40,976 nt of DNA from Candidatus Saccharimonadota bacterium (lineage in GTDB: Bacteria; Patescibacteriota; Saccharimonadia; Saccharimonadales; Saccharimonadaceae), in contig CAJPLV010000009.1 of the NCBI GenBank assembly GCA_905371715.1, positions 1-40,976 on the forward strand, in the 5' to 3' direction. Position numbers and translations under genes: made by a program. Within the stretch, counting starts at the first letter, position 1. Each line of letters starts with the position of its first letter. The notes below the pieces were generated by a model. It was not told the DNA's origin, ran no database searches, and saw nothing but the letters and a program-made list of their open reading frames with translations. This document shows positions 8,100 to 16,336 of the stretch, in pieces.

Positions 8100-8984
8100 C
8101 TAGCCAAGCAATTTCGAAATCCGCTCAAAATCCGCGTGATCCTGAAATGAAATAACGATTTGTCCTGAACCGCGGCGATTTGTTCGCACCTCAACCGGCG
8201 TCTTAAATCGATCGGCAAAACGAGTCTGTTCTTTAACGTAGCGCGGTTTACGCGGCGCTGGCTGGCGCGTCGTACGGCCGCTTAACCCATTCGCTTTCTG
8301 GCGGCGTACATAGCTTTCAATTGCACGCGCGCTCCAGCCCTCTTTTATAATGCGCGGAATAATTTCGTCAACCACATCCTCCGGCAAGCCAATCAACGGG
8401 CGCGCCTGCCCTTCGCGGATATCGCCCGCTATAATCGCGTCGCGCGCCGACGCTGGCAACCGCAATAAACGCAGCGTATTACTAACCGCCGCCGACGTTT
8501 TGCCGCCAACACGCTGTCCGATCTCCTCAAGCGTTAAGTTGAACTGATCGCGCAATTTTAGATATGCCGTCGCCGTCTCAAGCGGGTTCAAATCGCTACG
8601 CTGCAAGTTCTCGATGAGCGACAGCTCTAACTTATGCTGGCTTGACAGCGTCCGTACCAATGCCGGAATTTTTTCAAGCCCCGCTCGCTGCGATGCGCGA
8701 AACCGCCGCTCGCCCGCAACAATTTTATAGCCCTGCGTATCCGGCGCCACAACGATCGGCTGCAACACGCCATGCTCCTTTACCGACGCCGCCAGTTCGT
8801 CAAGCGACACTTCATCAAACGCGCGGCGCGGCTGGTTCGGATCTGGCGCTATCTCACTGAGCTTAATATAGCGCAAATCACTTACACGGTCATCTTGCTC
8901 AGATGTCGGATCAAACGACTCGTCCAACAACTCTGTTGGAATCAATGAATCAAAACTTCGTCCCAAACCCTTTTTAGCCGACAC
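8100..8984 (-). CDS. parB: chromosome partitioning protein ParB
   Basis: A CTP-dependent DNA clamp that loads at parS and spreads along the origin region for segregation by ParA. It opens with the usual SAKKGLGRSFDSLIP, then the ParB/Srx domain with the CTP-binding GERRFRASQRAGL, an HTH (LTLEEIGQRVGGKTSAAVSNTLRLL) and a C-terminal dimerisation region ending in QDHADFERISKLLG. I chose the GTG at 8984 because AAGGAGG sits 9 nt upstream; a TTG at 8990 would be only 3 nt from it. The start overlaps the end of parA by 11 nt, so the two are translationally coupled. No parS-like palindrome was found in this window. Confidence 0.95.
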   Translation of the reverse strand: MSAKKGLGRSFDSLIPTELLDESFDPTSEQDDRVSDLRYIKLSEIAPDPNQPRRAFDEVSLDELAASVKEHGVLQPIVVAPDTQGYKIVAGERRFRASQRAGLEKIPALVRTLSSQHKLELSLIENLQRSDLNPLETATAYLKLRDQFNLTLEEIGQRVGGKTSAAVSNTLRLLRLPASARDAIIAGDIREGQARPLIGLPEDVVDEIIPRIIKEGWSARAIESYVRRQKANGLSGRTTRQPAPRKPRYVKEQTRFADRFKTPVEVRTNRRGSGQIVISFQDHADFERISKLLG

Positions 8985-9738
8985 GATCAAGCACCTCCTT
9001 TGTCACTGCTTTATAGGCGCGCGCACCCTTGCTAAACCGATCATACGCGCCAATCGGCAGCCCATGGCTCGGCGCTTCGGCGAGCCGCACATTGCGCGGA
9101 ATCTTCGTTTTGAATACTTTCGCTGGAAAATGCTTAGAAATTTCATCAAGCACTTGCGTTGACAACGACGTGCGGCCATCAACCATCGTCGGCAGTACGC
9201 CAATCAGGTCAAGCGTCGGGTTAAGGTTTTTACGAATCAGCTTCATCGTTTCAAGCAGCTGCCCTAAGCCCTCAAGCGCATAGAACTCCGCCTGCACTGG
9301 CAGCAGCACGTACTGCGCCGCAATCAGCGCGTTGACCGTCAGCAAACTTAAACTCGGCGGACAGTCAATAATAACAAAATCGTACTGCGTCGGCGTTAAT
9401 TGAATCGCATATTTTAGCCGGCTGAACCGGTGCTGCACCTGCGTCAATTCCACCTCAGCATTTGCTAATTCCGGCGTCGTCGGCGCAATCCACAGGTTGG
9501 TAAACTCGGTCGGCATTACTGCATCAATGAGCTTTTTTTTGCCCATAATAACTTCCGTCATCGTCGTATCAAGCGATTGCTTATCAATTGACAGCCCGCT
9601 CGTCGCATTACCCTGCGGGTCAAAGTCAATCAATAATGTCCGCTTACCGTTCTTAGCTAAATAATACGCAAGATTGATTGACGTCGTTGTTTTGCCGACG
9701 CCGCCTTTTTGATTAGTTACTGCGATAATCGTTGCCAC
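8974..9738 (-). CDS. parA: chromosome partitioning ATPase ParA/Soj
   Basis: A deviant-Walker ATPase that forms gradients on the nucleoid and pulls ParB-parS complexes apart. The deviant Walker A motif KGGVGKTTT lies at residues 11-19, Walker A' is FDPQGNATSG and Walker B is DFVIIDCPPSLSLL. 254 residues is the normal chromosomal Soj size without an N-terminal HTH, so a chromosomal rather than a plasmid system is likely. GTG start; the stop overlaps parB. A TGG-TATAAT promoter lies about 29 nt upstream. Confidence 0.96.
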   Translation of the reverse strand: MATIIAVTNQKGGVGKTTTSINLAYYLAKNGKRTLLIDFDPQGNATSGLSIDKQSLDTTMTEVIMGKKKLIDAVMPTEFTNLWIAPTTPELANAEVELTQVQHRFSRLKYAIQLTPTQYDFVIIDCPPSLSLLTVNALIAAQYVLLPVQAEFYALEGLGQLLETMKLIRKNLNPTLDLIGVLPTMVDGRTSLSTQVLDEISKHFPAKVFKTKIPRNVRLAEAPSHGLPIGAYDRFSKGARAYKAVTKEVLDRVG

Positions 9739-9767
9739 GCTGTTTCTATTCCCTCTCTTTAGACTCT

Positions 9768-9773
9768 ATTATA
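9768..9773 (-). promoter_or_regulatory. extended -10 promoter of parAB
   Basis: TGG followed by TATAAT on the minus strand, 29 nt before the parA GTG; a GAGAGGG lies in the leader. Just beyond it is the rplU terminator, so parAB forms its own unit. Confidence 0.5.
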
Positions 9774-9814
9774 CCATGAGCTGAATCAAGAAGACAAAAA
9801 ACTATCCTAGACAC

Positions 9815-9851
9815 GAAAAAACTCCTCGGAGAGATTATACGAGGAGTTTTT
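9815..9851 (-). terminator. intrinsic terminator after rplU
   Basis: Arms AAAAACTCCTCG (9816-9827) and CGAGGAGTTTTT (9840-9851) form a 12-bp hairpin with T-runs on both sides. It lies 5 bp after the rplU stop codon and could act in both directions. Confidence 0.85.
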
Positions 9852-9856
9852 CATTG

Positions 9857-10162
9857 CTATTTGATCGCTGTAATTTCGATAAGCGAGTATTTTTGGCGAT
9901 GACCGCTCTCTTTGTGGACGCGTTTTTTCGCTTTGTAGCGAATGACGCGGATCTTGTCGCCTTTTACCAGCGCTTCGACAACTTCTGCTTTAACTTTCAC
10001 GCCCTTCACTACAGGAGTACCAATCGCGACTTTATCGCCGTCGATAGTCATGAGTGCGTCGAGTGTGAGCTCTTTTGTGCCTTCCGGGAGGAGATCCACC
10101 CGTAGGGTCTCTTTTTCGCCGACAAGATACTGCTTGCCAGAGATTTTTACGACTGCTTTCAT
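9857..10162 (-). CDS. rplU: 50S ribosomal protein L21
   Basis: A large-subunit protein that binds 23S rRNA domain I. Complete at 101 residues: it opens MKAVVKISGKQYLV and ends RVHKESGHRQKYSLIEITAIK, matching the L21 C-terminal signature (rxGHRQxxtxvxI). An AAGGAA site precedes the ATG. The usual partner rpmA (L27) does not follow; instead a terminator and parA come next. A TACAAT upstream (near 10200) may give it its own promoter apart from galU. Confidence 0.96.
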   Translation of the reverse strand: MKAVVKISGKQYLVGEKETLRVDLLPEGTKELTLDALMTIDGDKVAIGTPVVKGVKVKAEVVEALVKGDKIRVIRYKAKKRVHKESGHRQKYSLIEITAIK

Positions 10163-10240
10163 TTCGTTCCTTAAACGTTAATTTAACTCAGATCCGTTAT
10201 ATTGTAGCAGAGTATGCTAATTATTGCAATGGCGGAATAG

Positions 10241-11056
10241 CTACAGACCGCACACAACATTATTCGCATGCAGCCAACCCTCAAGCGACCCGCCATCCAG
10301 ATGTTGTCCAACTGCCGGCACGACTTTCACCGCGCCGCCAGCTTGTGCGAACCGCGTAACAGCATCAGTTAGCTCGTACTCGCCCCGCGGCGATACTGCG
10401 ACATCAGCGCACGAGTCGATCGCCTGCTTAGTCAAAACATATTTGCCGATATTAGCGTAATCGCTCGGTGCCTCTTCAGGGCGTGGCTTCTCAACAATTT
10501 CGCGAAAATGACCACTCTCATCAATGACAATCGCACCGTAGCGGCTAATACTTTCGTGTGGTACTTCTTTTGCCAGTATACTGCACTCACCCGCCGGCGT
10601 CGCCGCAATAAGGCGCGCTACTTCGCTTGAACCATCAGGATTATACATGAAATCATCACCCATCAGCACAACCGCTGATTCATCCGTGTTAATGTAATCG
10701 CTCGCGAGGGCTACCGGCACCGCCGTACCGTACTTTCCGTAGCTCGGCTGCGTCACGAAGTGCATATTAGCTTTGAGCGGCGCGATAAGCGGCAGCATAT
10801 CCTCTTTGCCCTTGCGCCGCAGATAATCGTTTAGATGAATATTGCTGCGATAGTACGCCTCAAGCTGCGAACTCTGCTCGCTCACGACAAAAATAAACTC
10901 GCGGATACCCGCCGCTAAGCAGTCCTGCACAACATAGTCAATAATCGGGCGCTTGCCAACAGGCAGCATGCACTTTTCAATCGCTTTGGTGATCGGCAGC
11001 ATACGCGTTCCCCAACCCGCCACCGGAATAATTGCTTTAATGATTTCCGCCATCAA
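10241..11056 (-). CDS. galU: UTP-glucose-1-phosphate uridylyltransferase
   Basis: Makes UDP-glucose from UTP and glucose-1-phosphate, feeding wall and surface glycopolymer synthesis. The nucleotidyltransferase signature AGWGTRMLPITKAIEKCMLPV-type loop lies at residues 13-33, followed by VVLMGDDFM with the metal-binding aspartates, RYGAIVID, IVEKPRPEEAPS and the C-terminal DGGSLEGWLHANN. 271 residues is slightly short for GalU (about 290) but all motifs are present. AAAAGGAG lies 5 nt before the first of two adjacent ATG codons. It follows ileS by 39 bp and is probably co-transcribed with it under T-box control. Confidence 0.92.
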   Translation of the reverse strand: MMAEIIKAIIPVAGWGTRMLPITKAIEKCMLPVGKRPIIDYVVQDCLAAGIREFIFVVSEQSSQLEAYYRSNIHLNDYLRRKGKEDMLPLIAPLKANMHFVTQPSYGKYGTAVPVALASDYINTDESAVVLMGDDFMYNPDGSSEVARLIAATPAGECSILAKEVPHESISRYGAIVIDESGHFREIVEKPRPEEAPSDYANIGKYVLTKQAIDSCADVAVSPRGEYELTDAVTRFAQAGGAVKVVPAVGQHLDGGSLEGWLHANNVVCGL

Positions 11057-11095
11057 GTCTCCTTTTCATTTGATAATCGTTATTTTTGCTGATAA

Positions 11096-14032
11096 CTACG
11101 CTGTACGCTTCAAAAATATTTTCAAGTCTCTATTTCCTTCAATTTTCACTTCTTCTTCGTACATATCATCTGATATTGGTCCGAGTTTCAATGTCAACGT
11201 CTCGCCTTCAATAATTCTCGCGTGTTCATCAATAGCTTTGTTCAACTTGTTGTCATTGGACCTTAACCCTAAAATAATATGATCATCGACACTCAAGCCG
11301 GCCTTCTTGCGCGCGCTTTGGACGTGGCGAATAATTTCGCGCGCCAGGCCCTCGCGCTTGAGCTCAGGAGTAATCTCTGTGTCTATTGCAACATTATCGC
11401 CATATAATACACGTTTGACATTCAGTTCCTCCAGCAAAATCGGCGTAAAATCAAATGTCTTACCTTTCTCGGGAACCGTCACGCACGCGAGCGGTTGGCG
11501 TACTTTCACTCCAGCCTTAGCACGCAAGCTCAAACCTTCATTGATGTATTCGCGCACGCGCGCCATTTCATCAATGACTAATTCGTTCACTGTGCCTGCC
11601 GGCAGCCAATCTTTCAAGTGAACCGACTCGTCGTCGCCTGTTAAATTATGATGCAACTCATCCGCTAAAAACGGCGTAAACGGCGCAAGCAAATAGCTTA
11701 ACCGCACCAACACGTAATGGAGCGTTTTATACGCATCGTTCTTATCCGCGTCGTCTTCCGATTTCCAGAAGCGGCGGCGGCTGCGGCGCACATACCAATT
11801 GCTTGCATCGTCTAAGAATGGCAGGATCGGACTAAGCGCGTCCGGAATATTATATCCGTCCATATGCTTTTCGACCACCGCAACCAGCTGATGCAGGCGG
11901 CTGACAATCCAAATATCTAGCGGGTTTGTTAAATCGTTAAGCGGATCCTGTAATGCGCCGTCAAATTCCCAACCATCAACCTCTGCATACATCGTGAAGA
12001 AATCGTACATATTCCAAATCATACTGAGCTTGCGCGCCACGTCGCCAACATCTTTATCGTGCAGCGCAAAATCCTCGCCATTAAGCAGCGGGCTTGATAG
12101 CAGCAAAAAACGCAGACTATCAGCGCTAAACTTATCCATCAGCTCATTCGGGTCAGTAAAGTTACCGTAACTTTTACTCATTTTGCGGCCGTCGTTGCCT
12201 GCCACCACACCAGTCGTCACCACATGCTTAAACGGACTTTCGCCAAACAAACCAACGCTAACGACGTGCATATAATAGAACCATGCCCGCACTTGGCCAA
12301 TATACTCAACCACAAAATCGCCTGGGAAGTTTTCCTCAAACTTCGCTTTGTTCTCAAACGGATAGTGGAACTGTGCAAATGGCATACTGCCCGACTCGAA
12401 CCAGCCATCCAGCACTTTATCAATGCGTATATAATGAACACGCTCGCCCTGATAATCAGCCGGCGGCACATCGCCTTCAGGCGTCAAGTCAAACTCAATC
12501 GCATCAATCCACGGACGGTGATAGTCGTCAAGCTCTGCGCCGCTCAATTCTTTCAACTCTGCATACGAACCGACAACAATTTGCCGCTTATTACCCTGTT
12601 CATCGCGCAGCGTATTACCATCCGCGTCAACCGCTTCCCAAACCGGCATCGCTGTTGCCCAGAAACGATCGCGCGACAAATTCCAATCTGGCGCTTGTTC
12701 AATATTTTTCTCAAACCGCCCATGCTTTAGGTGCTCAGGAAACCACGTAATCTGTTCGGAATTTTTCGCAAGCATCAACTCCTTCTGCCCCTGCACGTCA
12801 TAGAACCAACTCGGGTGCGCCCGATACATCAAGCGCGTGCCGCAGCGATGACAATGCGGATAGCTGTGGCGAATATAGTCGATCTTCCAAACGACGCCGC
12901 GCTCTTTCAGCTCTTTAGCGATGCGCTTATTACTTTCCCAAACATTCTCGCCTTTCCAGTCGCCCTCAGTGAAGAAGCCGTTTTCGTCAATAACGTGCAC
13001 AACGGGAATATTATTAGCTTGAGCAAGATTAAAATCCTCCTCGCCATATGCCGGCGCAATATGGACAATGCCGGTACCATCATCAGCCGACACATATCCA
13101 GCTGAATAAATTTTGTGTGCGTGCTCGCCGCGATTTACGCCCAATAATGGCTTATAGTTCAGGCCAACGAGCGACTCGCCAGAGTACTCAGTAATAATTG
13201 TATACGGCAGCGTCTCATGTTTTTCATTCGTCAATGCTTTATCAAGCAGGTTTTTCGCCAACACAAACCGTTCGCCTTCAACTTCAACCTCAGCATACGT
13301 CAAATCAGCATTCACTGCTAGAGCCGTATTTGCCGATAGCGTCCACGGCGTTGTCGTCCAAACCAACAGCGTTCTCCCGTCCTCCAGTTGAAAGCGCACA
13401 TATACGCTTGGGTCGGTCACATCTTGGTATGCGCCTGCATCCATCGTCACCTCAGCTTTTGACAGCGGCGTCGCATCGCGCGTGCAATACATGAGCACTC
13501 GCTCACCCTCATAAATTTTGCCTTTATTATGCAGCTCTTTAAACGCCCACCAAACACTCTCCATGTATTCTTTGTCCATGGTTTTGTAGGCATTATCCAT
13601 ATCTACCCAGCGACCAATCCGATCAATCGTATCGTTCCACAGACTACTGGTCTGCACCATATTTTCACGCGCAGTCGTGATGTACTTTTCCAGGCTAATC
13701 GTCGTACCGATAGCGCGGCGATCTTTAATGCCTAGCTTCTTCTCAGTAAACACTTCCGCCGGCAATCCATGGCAGTCCCAACCCCACACGCGCTCAACGC
13801 GCTTACCTTTCATAGTCTGATAGCGCGGCACAGCATCTTTGACAATGCTTGAGAGTAATGTACCATGGTGCGGCACGCCAGTGATAAATGGCGGGCCGTC
13901 ATAAAATACATAATGGTTGTCTTCTGAACGCTGTTCGACCGATTTTTCAAATGTTCTGTCGACTTTCCAACGCTTCACCCAATCTTTTTCGTATTCTGCC
14001 GCCCGCCGGCGTGTACCGTGTTTGAATTTCAT
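11096..14032 (-). CDS. ileS: isoleucyl-tRNA synthetase
   Basis: Charges tRNA-Ile and edits valine. 978 residues. The class I signatures are HHGT at 55-58 (HIGH motif) and KMSKSYGNF near 615. The opening FYDGPPFITGVPHHGT and the stretch WGWDCHGLPAEVFTEKKLG are of the eukaryotic-like, type 2 IleRS class often associated with mupirocin tolerance; this subtype call is from memory of the family. The editing (CP1) insertion includes LLVWTTTPWTLSANTAL. AAAGGAG lies 7 nt before the ATG. Upstream is a T-box riboswitch with an isoleucine (AUC) specifier, so expression should rise when tRNA-Ile is uncharged. galU follows. Confidence 0.97.
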   Translation of the reverse strand: MKFKHGTRRRAAEYEKDWVKRWKVDRTFEKSVEQRSEDNHYVFYDGPPFITGVPHHGTLLSSIVKDAVPRYQTMKGKRVERVWGWDCHGLPAEVFTEKKLGIKDRRAIGTTISLEKYITTARENMVQTSSLWNDTIDRIGRWVDMDNAYKTMDKEYMESVWWAFKELHNKGKIYEGERVLMYCTRDATPLSKAEVTMDAGAYQDVTDPSVYVRFQLEDGRTLLVWTTTPWTLSANTALAVNADLTYAEVEVEGERFVLAKNLLDKALTNEKHETLPYTIITEYSGESLVGLNYKPLLGVNRGEHAHKIYSAGYVSADDGTGIVHIAPAYGEEDFNLAQANNIPVVHVIDENGFFTEGDWKGENVWESNKRIAKELKERGVVWKIDYIRHSYPHCHRCGTRLMYRAHPSWFYDVQGQKELMLAKNSEQITWFPEHLKHGRFEKNIEQAPDWNLSRDRFWATAMPVWEAVDADGNTLRDEQGNKRQIVVGSYAELKELSGAELDDYHRPWIDAIEFDLTPEGDVPPADYQGERVHYIRIDKVLDGWFESGSMPFAQFHYPFENKAKFEENFPGDFVVEYIGQVRAWFYYMHVVSVGLFGESPFKHVVTTGVVAGNDGRKMSKSYGNFTDPNELMDKFSADSLRFLLLSSPLLNGEDFALHDKDVGDVARKLSMIWNMYDFFTMYAEVDGWEFDGALQDPLNDLTNPLDIWIVSRLHQLVAVVEKHMDGYNIPDALSPILPFLDDASNWYVRRSRRRFWKSEDDADKNDAYKTLHYVLVRLSYLLAPFTPFLADELHHNLTGDDESVHLKDWLPAGTVNELVIDEMARVREYINEGLSLRAKAGVKVRQPLACVTVPEKGKTFDFTPILLEELNVKRVLYGDNVAIDTEITPELKREGLAREIIRHVQSARKKAGLSVDDHIILGLRSNDNKLNKAIDEHARIIEGETLTLKLGPISDDMYEEEVKIEGNRDLKIFLKRTA

Positions 14033-14050
14033 TCGTATTCTCCTTTCTAC

Positions 14051-14260
14051 AAATAAAAATCACCTCTCTTGACTTCGAGAATCCGCAAGAAGCATGCATG
14101 CGGACGGTACCATCTCGATTCCAAAAGAAGTGATTCTTTCAGCGCTTAATTACTCGTTTACGCCGAGTGAACGCCAGGTTCTACTGAGCTAAAGGCTGTT
14201 CTTCCTGGGGCATTCTCTTGCACGAAGAGATCGCGGGCGATAACCGCTCAGATGCTTCGC
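14051..14260 (-). promoter_or_regulatory. T-box riboswitch (isoleucine) in the ileS leader
   Basis: Read on the minus strand, stem I is a short hairpin (GCGG/CCGC, 14244-14247 with 14233-14236) on a CGAAG/CTTCG base, with a 7-nt loop TTATCGC containing the specifier ATC (14239-14241). Two linker hairpins follow (CCAGG/CCTGG and ACTCG/CGAGT). The antiterminator is complete: helix TCGAGA/TCTCGA (14113-14118 with 14075-14080), the 7-nt bulge TGGTACC (14106-14112) and helix GTCCGCA/TGCGGA. TGGT pairs with an ACCA tRNA tail, and tRNA-Ile(GAT) at 40220-40296 ends in ACCA. An AATCACTTCT/AGAGGTGATT pairing followed by TTTATTT may be the terminator. The specifier in a terminal loop resembles the ultrashort ileS T-boxes of Actinobacteria. 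Confidence 0.85.
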
Positions 14261-14265
14261 CTTTA

Positions 14266-14294
14266 ATTGTACGAGCTTTTTTAGCGAAAAGCAA
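14266..14294 (-). promoter_or_regulatory. promoter of the ileS T-box unit
   Basis: TTGCTT (14289-14294), a 17-nt spacer and TACAAT (14266-14271). The predicted start near 14259 falls at the first base of stem I. The promoter abuts the stop codon of the LiaF-like gene. Confidence 0.7.
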
Positions 14295-14298
14295 CGAT

Positions 14299-14961
14299 TT
14301 ATTTCAGTTCAATGCCGCCAAAAAAGCACTCGCCGCGAATATACAGCGTTTTCTTCGCTTTCGCGCCATGGTTGGTCTTGTCATCAACGCCGCCAAGAAT
14401 AGCAGTCACCTCATTTTTTATAGCTACGTCGTTCGGTACAATAATATCAACGCCACCAAACAAAACAAACAGCTCAATAACCGCGCCGTCCTGAATATCA
14501 GACTGGCGCAGGTCAAGATCAACACCACCAAATACCGAAGAAATAGTCCCGCCAGTATATTCACCTTCTACTTTTTCACTTTGCCCCGACCATGCCGCTG
14601 CCATATGCTTGACTTTCATTTTTGATATTTTGCCGTCTTTCACGAGTGAAAACAACACTGCAAAACCGACAGCGATAAACAAAATTGGCCATACAATCTG
14701 CCAAAAGTTAACATCAACAATGTGAAGTGCACGGAGACCGATCGTTGCCCCTGCAGACAAGAATAACAAACCCCAAATCCACCGCGAACGCTTTACAAGA
14801 ATCATGCACCCCACGAGGATCAGCCAAAGCGACAAGAACCCGCCCCATAGCTCTCCCCAGTAGTCAAAAGAGATAACATGAAGGTTACGTAACAATAAAA
14901 GCAACCCTATCGCTACAGCCGCAAGACCAAGATATGCTCGTATAACTATATTATGCTTCAT
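14299..14961 (-). CDS. LiaF-like membrane protein (envelope stress sensor family)
   Basis: 220 residues: four hydrophobic segments in the first 110 residues arranged as two repeats (each with the pattern ...LLLLRNLHVISFDYWGEL... / ...GLRALHIVDVNFWQIVWP...), then a beta-rich C-terminal domain with repeated GGVD/FGG motifs (FGGVDLDL, FGGVDIIVP, LGGVDD, FGGIELK). This is the layout of LiaI/LiaF-like proteins with the 'cell wall-active antibiotics response' C-terminal domain, which in Firmicutes hold back LiaRS signalling. No two-component genes are adjacent, so the partner is unknown. A TGC-TATACT box 6 nt before the ATG indicates a leaderless mRNA. Confidence 0.85.
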   Translation of the reverse strand: MKHNIVIRAYLGLAAVAIGLLLLLRNLHVISFDYWGELWGGFLSLWLILVGCMILVKRSRWIWGLLFLSAGATIGLRALHIVDVNFWQIVWPILFIAVGFAVLFSLVKDGKISKMKVKHMAAAWSGQSEKVEGEYTGGTISSVFGGVDLDLRQSDIQDGAVIELFVLFGGVDIIVPNDVAIKNEVTAILGGVDDKTNHGAKAKKTLYIRGECFFGGIELK

Positions 14962-14967
14962 GCACTC

Positions 14968-14973
14968 AGTATA
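14968..14973 (-). promoter_or_regulatory. extended -10 box, leaderless-type, for the LiaF-like gene
   Basis: TGC directly followed by TATACT, 6 nt before the ATG at 14961; no Shine-Dalgarno. Confidence 0.55.
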
Positions 14974-15004
14974 GCATACGCCGCGTAAAAAGAAAGTTTC
15001 CAGA

Positions 15005-15616
15005 TTATACTAACTTATCGCCATATTTAAGCACAATCAACGCGCATATCGCAACCGCGATAGCAACAAAAACGACAACATCGTAATTTTGCTGAACACA
15101 TTTTTTAGACGGCACCAATTTTGCGGAAATCATCGGGCTATCCGTCAGTACATTATGGCGAATAAGCGCAAAAAGCACGAGCAGCACTGCTACATCTGTC
15201 GCCAAACACCACGGGCACAACGCACCAATTACAATGTAGCTCATATAAAACATCCAGCCCGCAAAACCCAGACTCACCCATCCGCCAGCCTCGGCGGCGC
15301 ACATAAACCAACGCGGAAATCGCGTACGCGCCAGTCCAGCAACAGCAATTGTGATAAATACCGGGTACGCCACCATGCCGACGAAACTGTTCGGAATATC
15401 GCCGACAACATGCGCCGACCAATGTTTTGCTACCGAACTGCAGCTCATCGCAGCGTTCAAATCGCAGCCAAGCACTTTACTGCTGTCCTTTGCGATCGTT
15501 AGCGCTTCGTGCGACAATACGATTGATGCTACAAGCCCAATTGCCGATCCAATAAGCAACACGCCAAACACGATAACCCGCTGGCGGTCTGTCAAAGCGC
15601 TAGTCTTGGACGGCAT
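15005..15616 (-). CDS. vitamin K epoxide reductase (VKOR) family protein
   Basis: Bacterial VKOR homologues reoxidise thiol oxidases during disulfide formation outside the membrane and pass electrons to quinone. 203 residues with four core transmembrane helices and a fifth at the C-terminus. The four expected cysteines are present: loop pair Cys51 and Cys59 (GCDLNAAMSCSSV) and active-site CPWC (134-137). The last gene of the ftsA-ftsZ-nrdR unit; its start overlaps the thioredoxin-like gene by 17 nt, implying translational coupling. No DsbA-like domain is fused, unlike some VKORs. Confidence 0.93.
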   Translation of the reverse strand: MPSKTSALTDRQRVIVFGVLLIGSAIGLVASIVLSHEALTIAKDSSKVLGCDLNAAMSCSSVAKHWSAHVVGDIPNSFVGMVAYPVFITIAVAGLARTRFPRWFMCAAEAGGWVSLGFAGWMFYMSYIVIGALCPWCLATDVAVLLVLFALIRHNVLTDSPMISAKLVPSKKCVQQNYDVVVFVAIAVAICALIVLKYGDKLV

Positions 15617-15866
15617 AATAACTTACCTCGCTAATCAACGGTAACGGCAAACCGCGCCACATAGCTTGCAGCTGGCTATCTGCACTTAACGCAACAATCG
15701 TTGGATACTCAACAATATCATACGCCCGGCAAAACGACTCGCCCTCGCGCGATTCCGGATCAAGCACCTCAAGTTCATGTCCTGTCTGGCGCGCCATATC
15801 ATCAACAAAGGTCGCAACTTGGCGGCTATAATCAGTATCGTCTTTTGAAACAACAACGACACGCAT
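15600..15866 (-). CDS. thioredoxin/glutaredoxin-fold protein without CxxC
   Basis: 88 residues, the size of a minimal thioredoxin fold. The N-terminal strand MRVVVVSKDD leads to the helix where CxxC should lie, but that site reads DDTDYSRQV. The cis-proline loop is preserved (IVEYPTIVAL), and the only cysteine is in SFCRAYD. It is therefore unlikely to do dithiol chemistry itself; it may bind a partner or use the single cysteine. It overlaps the VKOR gene by 17 nt and starts on the base where nrdR ends, which links it to VKOR. Family assignment is from fold pattern, so moderately sure. Confidence 0.72.
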   Translation of the reverse strand: MRVVVVSKDDTDYSRQVATFVDDMARQTGHELEVLDPESREGESFCRAYDIVEYPTIVALSADSQLQAMWRGLPLPLISEVSYYAVQD

Positions 15867-16321
15867 CAGGATTGCTTGCTCCGCTTACGCTGTTCAAGAA
15901 TTTTCACAAAATCATCAAGCGTCTCAAACTTTTGGAATACGCTCGCGAACCGAACGTACGCTACTTCGTTGCAGGCGGCGAGCTCGTCAAGCACAAGTTC
16001 GCCGATCTGGCGCGACGGTATTTCGGTTTCACCTAAACCATACAGTCTATCCTCGACCCGATCAATAATCTCTTCGACTTCAACCTCCGACTTGAAAAAC
16101 TTTCCAACCGAACGGCGAATTGCGTTTGCCAATTTTGTCCGTTCAAACAACTCGCGCGAACTATCTTTTTTAATTACCGCCAAATTTGGGCGTTCAACAC
16201 GCTCGTACGTCGTAAACCGATGCTTGCCATCAAGCGTTTCGCGGCGGCGGCGAATTGTGATTCCGTCCGCCGACTCGCGCGACTCAAGGACGCGGCTATT
16301 TCCAATTTTTATCGTATGCAT
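15866..16321 (-). CDS. nrdR: NrdR-like ATP-cone regulator lacking the zinc-ribbon cysteines
   Basis: NrdR represses ribonucleotide reductase genes; its zinc ribbon binds NrdR boxes and its ATP-cone senses dATP/ATP. 151 residues, collinear with NrdR: DSR-like VLESR, SADGITIRRRRE, RFTTYERVE, then a full ATP-cone (about 48-138) with AYVRFASVFQKFETLDDF. The family N-terminus MxCPFC and CLxCxxRFTT should carry four cysteines; here these read MHTIKIG and TLDGKHRFTT, so all four zinc ligands are gone. The protein may fold without metal, bind DNA differently or have lost DNA binding. The gene follows ftsZ by 15 bp with AGGAGAA overlapping the ftsZ stop. Confidence 0.9.
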   Translation of the reverse strand: MHTIKIGNSRVLESRESADGITIRRRRETLDGKHRFTTYERVERPNLAVIKKDSSRELFERTKLANAIRRSVGKFFKSEVEVEEIIDRVEDRLYGLGETEIPSRQIGELVLDELAACNEVAYVRFASVFQKFETLDDFVKILEQRKRSKQS

Positions 16322-16336
16322 CGCGAAAAACTTCTC

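Noticed and set aside
8100..9738. Search for parS sites near parAB
   Set aside because: No TGTTTCACGTGAAACA-like palindrome was seen here; the CACGTG cores at 22500 and 22846 lack the flanks.
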